This document shows, piece by piece, positions 56,437 to 64,000 of a stretch of 64,000 bases of DNA. Both the position numbers and the translations under genes were made by a program. Under the pieces are notes generated by a model. It was not told the origin of the DNA. It searched no databases and saw only the letters and a program-made list of their open reading frames with translations. The stretch spans positions 9,101,553 through 9,165,552 of the forward strand of contig CAXIPT010000002.1 in NCBI GenBank assembly GCA_964030475.1, read 5' to 3'. Numbering within the stretch: the first letter of the stretch is position 1; each line of letters starts with the position of its first letter. The stretch comes from Tethya wilhelma (Eukaryota > Porifera > Demospongiae > Tethyida > Tethyidae).

Positions 56437-57915
56437 ATGGCTGAAGATAATAGAGCTGATAATAGGTAAGCTATCCTACGTTTACTGTAAGATCTAATCG
56501 CTCAAAAAAATATCATACAATGTGGTTATGTAGTTAAAGCATAGATACTACACAGTGTGTAGTATCTATGGTTAAAGTACCGAAATTCAACTATAATTGA
56601 ATAATAACCGTACTGGGCTCATGGTGTGAGTTATTTCAGTGCTATTACAAATGAATGCACACATATATACGTCTACAGCTGTCAGTCTAGTGCATCTGAA
56701 GCTGGTAAACCAAGTGATCCAGAGTCTCCAGTCCTTAGGTTGCTCTCTTGGAACATTGATGGCCTTGATGGTAGAGACATTCTTGAAAGAACACAAGTTG
56801 TGTGCGATTTCATCAACTCCCAGCAACCAGATTGCGTCTTCCTTCAAGAAGTCATCTCACTTAGCTGGGAAATAATTCTTCGTCCTCAGTTGAGTCCCGG
56901 TTTCATTTGCTATCCATCAGTGTTTCCAGATGCACCATACTATAATGCCATTTTAGTTCGTAAAGGATCGTTCTCAAAGATTGGAACTATGGAGTGTCGT
57001 GATTTACCGTCATGTATGGGTAGGCATCTGTTGCAACTGCCAGTCACATTTAAAGACATTGAGATAGATCTAATGACATCGCATTTTGAGAGTATGAAGG
57101 ATTACAGAGACGAGAGAAAATGGCAGCTTCGTATTGCTTTTCAAAGAATGGTATGCTGACACTGACACTCTGACAGTTGACACACACATACAGTACACAT
57201 GACTGATACAAGCATGATACTACACTGAAGTCTTGCCGTTATGCCATAACACAATTCACAAACATCGATATGTTATTATATTACTACACGCCTGGGATAA
57301 AAGAGCTTTTCAAACTACCACCCCAGTTCTCAAGGTTTTAGATACCTGTGTGGCTTGGGCTTTTAGAATATTAGCCTGAGCATACATTGGGAAGGTTCCT
57401 TTATAGGATGGTCTTGATAGCTGGGATTGCTTGTAAAGATAAGTTAGTCTTATTTTCATGAACCTTAGTTTTGCTAATCATGCAAACTCAAGTCCAGCTC
57501 AATCTTTTCCTTTCACTAAATGTGACTATCTTAAGTACATGTCTTTAATGTTTATTACCATCACACATTGCAGCAGTCGAATAGAACAGCCATTTTTGCA
57601 GGAGATTTAAACTTACGAGACAACGAAATAAGGAATACCCCACCAAAAATCGTAGATGTGTGGAAGGCACTCGGTTCAGTTGAGAGTGAAGAGTTTACAT
57701 GGGATACAGAAGAAAATGATAACCTTACATTTACACAAAATCCTGGCAGGACATTTTTTCCTAGGTTGAGATTCGATCGAATGTATCTGAGTCCAAGTGA
57801 GGGAAAACTACAGCCCAAGAGGTTTGAACTGGTAGGGAAGGAGAGGATACCAGGCTGTCTGAGGTTTCCCAGCGATCACTGGGGGATGTGGGCGGAGTTT
57901 GAGATAAGTGAATAG
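56437..57915 (+). CDS. TDP2-like phosphodiesterase B
   Basis: Three exons: 56437-56465, 56679-57150, 57574-57915, total 280 residues. Starts MAEDNRADN, then a short disordered N-terminus, then the phosphodiesterase domain: LLSWNIDGLDGRD, QPDCVFLQEVI, LMTSHFESMKD, IFAGDLNLRDNE, FTWDTEENDNL, PRLRFDRMYLSP, RFPSDHWGMWAEF. The catalytic Asn, Glu, Asp/Asn and His motifs of the TDP2 family are all present. The 3' halves of A and B are very similar (LVGKERIPGCLRFPSDHWG), showing tandem duplication. Likely nuclear repair of topoisomerase II adducts, by family inference. No UBA domain. Confidence 0.9.
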
Positions 57916-58148
57916 ATCAATCATTAATTTTTGTAATGAATTGTAGTCATAATTATTTTAATTTTTTTGTTCATATTTTTCTAAGACCTAGTCTATGTAC
58001 ACAATCATGATAATCTTAGCTATAATAATTATTATGAAGGTTTATGAAGCCCAAGATCTGTTTACAGCTGGCATTCTTTAAACTTTGTTTTGATTTTAAT
58101 GCTATAAATTGATCACACAAATAATTATTTACAAGGTGGCATTACAAC
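57916..58148. other. Convergent intergenic region
   Basis: AT-rich 233 bp between TDP2-like B and C stops. No feature seen. Confidence 0.4.
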
Positions 58149-59267
58149 TTATGAAAGTACATTGTCTGTTTGATCTGAAGTGATCCCATCTTCACAAAAA
58201 ATGCCAAGACCAGCTTCTTCAATGACTTCTTTATCAGATTCCTCACCGTCGCCATGGTTACTGTTATCAACTTCTTTATCATCTCCATGGTTACCAGTAC
58301 CTTCATCATTTCCATGGCTACCATCACTACCTTCATCATTGCCATGGTTACTACTATCAGCAGTAACAACTGTTGTACTATCAACCTCTCCCTCTTCCAA
58401 CACACTCTCTGTGTTATTAGTTTCACTATGGCCATCGTTTTCACTAACAACCATTTTCCCATTCAAAACAAACTCGCACCAAAGTCCCAAATGGTCACTG
58501 GGATAGGTCTTCAGCTCTGTCACCTTCGATCCTCCAATGAGTTCAAACTTGATTGGACAAAGGGAAGAATCCTTCGGTGTCACGTAAATCCGATCCAAAC
58601 GGAACCTCGGTTCTGTTGTATCCCACGTGTGTTTGTGAGCACTGTCTGCACCGCACGCTTCCCATACGTCGGCAAAATTGTCCGGCAGTCCAACCTGATT
58701 CAGCTCCTTGTCCATGAGGTTGAGGTCGCCGCCAAAGATACAAGTTTGTGAGAAACTTTTACTCGCTTCTGACATCAGACCAAACACGGTACGAAGTTGC
58801 TTCTTCCTTTCGGCTGCATTTTGGACGAGGCTTTCCAAATGAGAGGTAAACAGTTGGATATCGTGGTTGTAGAAGCGTATGGCAAGCTGGAGCAACGAAC
58901 GGTCTTGAGTCGAACCGGGAAATTTTAAAACTTCTAGTTCGCTTTGAGCGATTGCCGCCGAGCCTACTCTTATCATCAAGATGTGGTAGTAGCGCACAGG
59001 ATAGAGGCTTTGAGTTGCCTCATCACGATAAAAGAGATAGACTGATTTCAATCGAGTTGTGATTGCTTCCCACGTTTGAGGCACGATCTCTTGCAAGTAG
59101 ACAACATCGGGCTGTCTTGATTCTATTTCATCACAGACTGCCATGGCTCTCTCTACGGTTAGCTCAGTACCAAGGCCTTCGATGTTCCAGCTGAGCAGAC
59201 GAAGGATGTTGTCATTCTCACGTCGTTTCAGTTGTTGCTGAGTTCGGTTTTGTTGGAGCTCTGCCAT
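58149..59267 (-). CDS. TDP2-like phosphodiesterase C with acidic repeat tail
   Basis: Single-exon frame. ATG 59267 gives 372 residues; the frame is open about 20 codons further up but without ATG, so an upstream coding exon is possible. Domain motifs: RLLSWNIEGLG, PDVVYLQEI, LFTSHLESLVQ, CIFGGDLNLMDKE, HTWDTTEPRFRLDRIY, YPSDHLGLW, with Gly for Ala in the GGDLN motif. After about residue 275 the chain becomes a Gly/Asp/Glu/His/Asn-rich tail with NHGNDEGS-like iterations, absent from A and B. More diverged from A and B than they are from each other. A DNA-end-processing role is inferred. Head-to-head with the CCDC177-like gene. Confidence 0.88.
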   Translation of the reverse strand: MAELQQNRTQQQLKRRENDNILRLLSWNIEGLGTELTVERAMAVCDEIESRQPDVVYLQEIVPQTWEAITTRLKSVYLFYRDEATQSLYPVRYYHILMIRVGSAAIAQSELEVLKFPGSTQDRSLLQLAIRFYNHDIQLFTSHLESLVQNAAERKKQLRTVFGLMSEASKSFSQTCIFGGDLNLMDKELNQVGLPDNFADVWEACGADSAHKHTWDTTEPRFRLDRIYVTPKDSSLCPIKFELIGGSKVTELKTYPSDHLGLWCEFVLNGKMVVSENDGHSETNNTESVLEEGEVDSTTVVTADSSNHGNDEGSDGSHGNDEGTGNHGDDKEVDNSNHGDGEESDKEVIEEAGLGIFCEDGITSDQTDNVLS

Positions 59268-59703
59268 CGATACGGATGGTCCATCATGTTCTTGCGATCG
59301 AGACACACAGCTCAGTAATGAAGACACCTTGCTGTATACGTATATGAGTACATGGCTACATTATAACTTGAGCATAATAATAAATAATACCAACATAAAG
59401 GAGTATACTAGTTAATCATTTTAACCACAATCATCCATATAAAACCGCAAAGAAAGCATCACAAGTTTCTCAAGTATCTCACCTTCCCACGTTTCTTTTC
59501 TCGTCCGAACCGAGTTCAAACTTCTCTCCCGAGTTACTGCCAGCCAATAATAGTCACCCACACTGGCATATATGGGAGTAGCGAACAGGACGCCAACTGA
59601 AGCTGAGGGTCGCTTCATTGTCGTTTTACCCATGGGAGTTGGCTCAGGTGCCGCCCCGCCCACTTATTGTTTTGCATTCTCTATGACGTCATTTATTTTG
59701 AAA
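59268..59703. promoter_or_regulatory. Divergent 5' region of TDP2-like C and CCDC177-like gene
   Basis: Contains a minus-strand ORF from ATG 59633 (MGKTTMKRPSASVGVLF) with a GTGAGA donor after WEG at 59483. I could not join it in frame to the TDP2-like exon, so it may be a 5' exon of another transcript or noise. The CCDC177-like ATG is at 59704. Confidence 0.35.
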
Positions 59704-60682
59704 ATGTTGGCGGGAGGTGAAATTAAAACAGAAGCACAACGGCACAGAACGGTAAGAGAGGCTATAGCTGCACAATTTAAAATTCTAAATATTATAGTAT
59801 TATTATTATAGATATTGTATTAGCTACAAGCATTTGCTTTTCTCAGTTTCTTTTCGCGAAAACTAAAAGAGGTCCTGTTTTTTTTTCTAATTAATGCGCA
59901 CCATTATCATCCAACAGATGTCTCTCTCAAAGATTGACCTGTTCAATTTTGATGCTCTCGAGAACCAAAACAGTCGATACATCCTCACCAGCCCACGCTC
60001 ACTGAAGGTATGGGTGCAGATATAGCCTAGTTATATGTATAAATTTCATCTAGAAAGGACACTGCACAAAAATTTGCATACCAATACAATTGATTGTTTC
60101 CTTTCTATGCAGGCATGTTCAAGACTGGGTATAAAGGTAGGCTGTTCCACTATGCATACTCAACTCACACACTCACATTATTATCGATACAGGCTGTTAG
60201 CCACACACACATGTACACATCTACACCTCCAGCCTGTTCAACTGCTTCCAAAATCACTGAAAGATTTCTCCATTGAGCTATCAAGCTATGGAGTGGCCAA
60301 GGAAGACACACTCTCCTCCATCTACCAAGAATTTGAAAAGCAGCGGTTGACTAAACTTCGAGCAGCTCGCAAAGAGCGTGAAAGAATCATCCGAGAGTCG
60401 AATAAGGGTGCTTGTCTTCATAACCGTGATGGTTCAGAGGGAGTTAGGTCAGATGGTGTTGGGAGTCGAGTGCCGAACTGTGAAGGGAGAGGTGTGAGGA
60501 GTGTAGGAGGAGCTAGTGTGGGGCGGCCGGTCACTCAAGCGTGGCAGGAAGGGAGTGAGGAGACAAAGAGAGTGAGCTTTAATGTTCCCACGACTGGCTT
60601 GAGTGAAAAGGTCAGAATTCAATACATACACACACACATACACATACCACTTACAATAGTTATATTACTTGACTTGTAATAG

Positions 60683-60719
<37 letters not shown>

Positions 60720-60927
60720 CCTCACTGTGCAAATGGACACACAGGACCAGCGTCTGTTTGACGTGATGGTGTCACGACTAGCAGAAGAAGACCAGCTCTC
60801 TACTCTGAGAGAGAGTCTGACTAGAGGATGGCAGGAGGAGAGGGAGACAGAGAAGAGGATGAAGGAGCTCTCTCAACTCTCACATCAGAAGAAGATGGTC
60901 GAGTCACAGAGGAGATTTCAAGAACAG
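59704..60927 (+). CDS. CCDC177-like coiled-coil protein, 5' part
   Basis: Exons 59704-59751, 59918-60007, 60113-60136, 60233-60610, 60745-60927, all phase 0 and ending at a GTATAA donor, so about 241 residues are seen and the gene continues. The block SKIDLFNFDALENQNSRYIL, followed by TSPRSLKACSRLGIKPVQLL, closely matches the conserved N-terminus of vertebrate CCDC177. Next come FEKQRLTKLRAARKERERII, a low-complexity Gly/Ser part, and a highly charged helical segment (REKRMKEL-type, LSHQKKMVESQRRFQEQ) predicted to be coiled coil. Function of the family is unknown to me. The two genes annotated to the right may lie in its intron, or the remaining exons may be beyond the window. Confidence 0.8.
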
Positions 60928-61169
60928 GTATAAAATAATAATTGTCTCCACCCCTTTACATACATGTCAATTTACTAAGTCACTTGCTTGAGTAGGCATT
61001 GGGAGAGTTCCTTTAGGTTTTGAATTGTTTGTAAATTAAAAGATAAGGCCATTTGAAGTTTCATGTAATGTGAGTAAACAAGCAGCACTCACATGTGACA
61101 TCTGTGTGTAAATTATATGAATTGAAAGTCACCTGAACCCACAACATGAAAGAGTTAGCTGAAGGTGGC

Positions 61170-61216
<47 letters not shown>

Positions 61217-61308
61217 AAAAAAACAACAAACAAATATTTTTCACTTCTTATGTCTGGTGCTCAGCTGCAGGTACAGTCTCCATCAGTGTATCACAAACAC
61301 ATTAATTT
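60928..61308. other. Intergenic or intronic, no gene seen
   Basis: Contains a CA microsatellite (61171-61218) and AT-rich DNA. Confidence 0.5.
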
Positions 61309-62028
61309 TTACTGCTCCTCTATTTCTCTTCCAGCTGCTCGTGCAGCCTCCACCAATGCGTTGATATCATGACCAACCTTTGTGCCTAGATAAGCTCCTA
61401 TTAGCCTCCCTCCAAGCATTCCAATGGTCGTTCCGATCCCTGGACAGATCAATGTACCAAGGTATCCTCCTGCTACTGTGAAAGCAGCTGCACCAAGTCC
61501 TTCAGTCGTTCGTCGGATGATTTTTTCTCTGCATTGTTGGGAACTTATCTGTCCACTATGCCACTTATATGTAGTGAGTCCCACTGAATATGCCCACAGG
61601 AAACCTTCAGTAACAAGAGTATACGTTAGAGCAGTCCCTAAGTTGGAGAGAGCTGCAGCATTTTGATTACACTTGATACAATTTTTTGCTGCACTTTCCA
61701 AGGAGCTTTTACACAATTCTGTAGACTTAGCTCCAACATCCATAGCAAGTTTCTTAGTAACTTCAATTCGGCCATGTAAAATGAACTCTTCGCTTCCATC
61801 TTTGGCTAGATGAAATGCAACACTTTCACTGGTACTGACTGTCATGGATTTGGTTGTCTCTTGGGCAAGATGCTTTGCAGTTTCATTTGCACCTGATCGT
61901 ACCACTTGATTGGCTCCATACTGCCTGAACACCTCCTGAAGAGTGTTTCCTACACGTACTGTGTAGCGTAAAACCTCTTCCTCGCCATCAGTTATGGAAG
62001 TAGAGGGTAGCTGCACTATTCTCTGCAT
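61309..62028 (-). CDS. Orphan glycine-zipper protein, 239 aa
   Basis: Intronless ORF with ATG 62028 (MQRIVQLPSTSITDGEEEV). The N-terminal 110 residues are polar and helical (Ala/Thr/Ser/Glu-rich, ETAKHLAQETTKSMTVSTSE). A Cys-containing stretch (CIKCNQNAAALSNLGTALTY) follows. The C-terminal third has two glycine-zipper hydrophobic segments (GLGAAAFTVAGGYLG and IGTTIGMLGGRLIGAYLG) before a charged tail (EAARAAGREIEEQ). Such segments often insert into or associate with membranes. No signal peptide. I do not recognise the family and will not assign a function. It sits antisense within the presumed downstream region of the CCDC177-like gene. Confidence 0.6.
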   Translation of the reverse strand: MQRIVQLPSTSITDGEEEVLRYTVRVGNTLQEVFRQYGANQVVRSGANETAKHLAQETTKSMTVSTSESVAFHLAKDGSEEFILHGRIEVTKKLAMDVGAKSTELCKSSLESAAKNCIKCNQNAAALSNLGTALTYTLVTEGFLWAYSVGLTTYKWHSGQISSQQCREKIIRRTTEGLGAAAFTVAGGYLGTLICPGIGTTIGMLGGRLIGAYLGTKVGHDINALVEAARAAGREIEEQ

Positions 62029-62245
62029 ACTATAACTGCTAATATAGTTCAGTTAAATTATAGTGCACATGTAATAGTGTTTGTAAGTAGTAGCTGCAGT
62101 ACTTTCAGTGGCACTGTCATTCTGTTATATACCCAGTTGTTGTAAGCTCCACCCCTTCATGGAATGTGGGATTTCCCCTGGGTCTCCCCCCTGCATACAC
62201 ACAACTTTACTGTTAATTTTATGTAAATGTGTGTGTGTACATGTT

Positions 62246-62290
<45 letters not shown>

Positions 62291-62812
62291 CTGAGTATGC
62301 AATTTGACACTAGATGTGGTTACACTGTTGTGAGAATGCTGGGTCTAATTGATGGGTGTTGGGGGTTAAACTGTAGGTCCCAGGCAAGCACATGGTTTTT
62401 AGAGAAGATTCTAGAATTGATAAGTCTTGGGATAAAACTAGTCAAACCAGTCATACCATTCAGTATTTCAAGTTTAAGCATTACTGACTACTCTTCCAAA
62501 ATGAAGTTACAGCAAAGATTTTCAATTACAAAAAGATAAGTGCAATTTTAACTTTGTAATGTCTGTGTTTGTGAAATCCCTTGAATCCCATCACTAAATA
62601 CCCGGGCTCCTACATAGGGGAGCGGTCCCGCCTTCTCCATAGCACTCCATTCAGTCGGAAGCTAAGGGACCGAAACTGGTGGTTTGCAATGATTGGACAA
62701 AGGTGCTTCCCTGATGACCGGGAGATGGATTCAGACTAAAAGTTTTTTTTTTGCTCTGTTTAGTGTTTGTATAATCCAAAAAAGTGTGAAGATTGTTTGG
62801 TATAAAGTAAGA
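62029..62812. other. Intergenic, no gene seen
   Basis: Contains a CT repeat (62250-62288). Weak ORFs lack support. Confidence 0.45.
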
Positions 62813-63055
62813 GCATATGTGACTGGTCACGCGAAAAAGATACTATCCTCCGGAGTGACCTTTGACCTGTTGCATTTGGCTTTTTTCAAAATAGTAATAA
62901 TGTTCTGATTGACTTTAGGAAAAAAATTAGCAAGAATCACTGAAAATCTTGCAAAAAGCACTATGTGTAATTGCACCCAGAAATCCTGTTATGCTATTTT
63001 TTCCAAAAGTAGTCTAAAAGTGGATAGTATCTAAATTGCGTGGCCAGTCACATAT
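62813..63055. mobile_element. Short TIR element
   Basis: The left end CATATGTGACTGGTCACGC and the right end GCGTGGCCAGTCACATATG are inverted repeats that extend with mismatches to GATACTATCC on both sides (arms of about 35 bp). 240 bp in total, no ORF. Confidence 0.65.
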
Positions 63056-63062
63056 GTCCCTA

Positions 63063-63122
63063 GGGTAGCTCAGAGGTTCAATCGACAAAGTCCTTCCCGC
63101 CCTTTGGTTTGTTCCAGGCAGT
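63063..63122 (+). repeat. tRNA-like SINE head
   Basis: GGGTAGCTCAGAGGTTC is A-box-like, and GGTTTGTTCCAGGC about 40 bp later is a degenerate B box. No acceptor stem. Probably a SINE-derived relic. Confidence 0.4.
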
Positions 63123-63493
63123 CCTGGAATGACCCCTTCCACTTTCCCCCTCCCCCCAATCCTAATCTCTCTCTCTCTGTGTGTGTGTGTATGTGTGTGA
63201 GTGAGTGATAATCTCAAAACCATTATGATAGACAAATGATCATTGAAAAATCAACAGAGAAGATCATGTACATGTATACAAAAAAAGTCACAAAGTACCT
63301 GGCATGTCCATTTTATATAAAGTAAATATTTTTTTTGTCAATCATGTGATTACTTTTCTAAGAGCATTATTAGAGGAATTAACAAGCAGAAATTAGCATG
63401 ATATTGGTATACTAGTTATGCATCAAAGGGCATATACCGTAATAAAATTATTATAGTAATAATGTCAGAAGTTCTTTTCTCACTTTAGCAGAT

Positions 63494-63810
63494 TTATCGA
63501 AGAGCTGCTTCCAACTCATCAGCTAGAGCTGCTTTTCCAACCTCAGGTTGTCTGAGACACAGGATGAGTGTGTTCCAGGTAATGGGTAGACCCAATGTAC
63601 TGCCTCTGTTCAGCCACTTGATGAAGATCTCCATCGTAGCTCGTTCACAGCCATAGCGATGGTCATAGTCTCTTCTTATGATTTCAATCTCAGCTTCAAA
63701 TCCCAGTGCTAATGCAAGCCTCTCCCAGTCAGGAGCAACACTCTGGACCACTCTAACACTCCTTCCATTACAATCCAAGGATTGTAACTGCTGTAGAGTA
63801 GGCTTGTCTC
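63494..63810 (-). CDS. Death-domain protein, last exon
   Basis: Terminal exon: AG acceptor just right of 63810, stop TAA at 63494, frame beginning DKPTLQQLQSLD. It encodes a six-helix death-domain pattern: VAPDWERLALALGFEAEIEI, then CERATMEIFIKWLNRG, then ITWNTLILCLRQPEVGKAAL, ending LEAALR. The W-x-x-LA-x-x-LG start and the TW-x-x-L motif are typical. Death domains mediate homotypic adaptor assembly in innate-immune or apoptotic signalling; the rest of the protein lies beyond the window, so its type is unknown. Confidence 0.8.
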
Positions 63811-63949
63811 CTATAGCATAAATTTAAACATCATATAGCAGTGAAATTCAGTACAATTAAGCATGCATTACATGTAGGCATTGAAATCTGGTTTGGAAGT
63901 CTACTATAGTGTTTGAATAGAAGCCTTTCTCTGCTCCAAGCAATGCCAA

Positions 63950-64000
63950 TGGGTTCAAGTAGCTCAGTGGTAGGAGCATTGAACTAAAATTTGAAAGATC
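63950..64000 (+). repeat. tRNA-derived SINE-like element, cut by window end
   Basis: AGTAGCTCAGTGGTAGGAGC is a good Pol III A box, followed by CATTGAACTAAAATTTGAAAGATC, which matches the anticodon-arm region of the inverted copy at 757-834. The B box would lie past the edge. Confidence 0.6.

Noticed and set aside
59483..59633. First coding exon of TDP2-like C
   Set aside because: Donor phase 1 cannot be joined to the TDP2-like frame through any nearby AG without a stop.
62108..62539. Plus-strand 143-codon ORF
   Set aside because: Spans a CT microsatellite, has no recognisable features, and lies in a repeat-rich interval.

Overview
The window looks like a compact animal genome, most likely a demosponge (Amphimedon-type). 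The genes are spliced, usually with short GT-AG introns. They include metazoan housekeeping genes (ARPC2, SNF8, a kinesin-3), TRAF-like RING proteins, a death-domain exon, three TDP2-type phosphodiesterases, and secreted multi-granulin proteins. Intergenic DNA is AT-rich, full of AGCT/TAGC runs and CA/GA microsatellites. The species call is inference. Six isolated N characters (17150, 20121, 22541, 29676, 40283, 55679) mark assembly joins. At least two of them flank near-identical sequence, so local order around them should be treated with caution.

Layout. 24-4526 (-) is the 5' part of an unrecognised serine-rich gene. It is head-to-head with a complete DEX1-like membrane protein gene (4856-9743, +). 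ARPC2 (10125-12637, -) is head-to-head with SNF8/VPS22 (12848-14360, +). Next come an intronless RING/TRAF-zinc-finger gene (14473-15426), an orphan ORF (15978-16598, -), a RING fragment cut by a gap (16990), and a multi-exon ubiquitin-specific protease with an apparent one-base defect (17566-19544). 19.6-22.5 kb is repeat-rich. A second RING/TRAF-zinc-finger gene lies at 22787-24179. A 22-exon kinesin-3 gene of KIF28/KLP-6 type (24401-31380, -) contains a U12-type AT-AC intron and ends in a CaaX-like tetrapeptide. Part of its motor region is present twice around an N.

31.6-42.5 kb is a granulin locus: a broken relic with an internal inversion, a 2058-residue protein with about 25 granulin domains encoded almost entirely by one 6.1-kb exon, and two small granulin genes. 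42.9-47.4 kb holds a cluster of sulfotransferase-like genes and relics. 46.0-54.3 kb holds two tandem 13-exon L-rhamnonate dehydratase genes plus a relic, interspersed with long inverted-repeat (foldback) elements. 54.8-59.3 kb has three TDP2-like genes. 59.7-60.9 kb is the 5' half of a CCDC177-like gene. The right end has a glycine-zipper orphan ORF, a short TIR element, tRNA-derived SINE-like sequences and the last exon of a death-domain gene.

Themes: head-to-head gene pairs with short shared promoters; local tandem expansion (granulin, sulfotransferase-like, rhamnonate dehydratase, TDP2, TRAF-like) with relics next to intact copies; and foldback DNA between the copies. I found no CRISPR, operon or prokaryotic signal. 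Exon boundaries were chosen by eye from reading-frame continuity, GT/AG sites and remembered family similarity.
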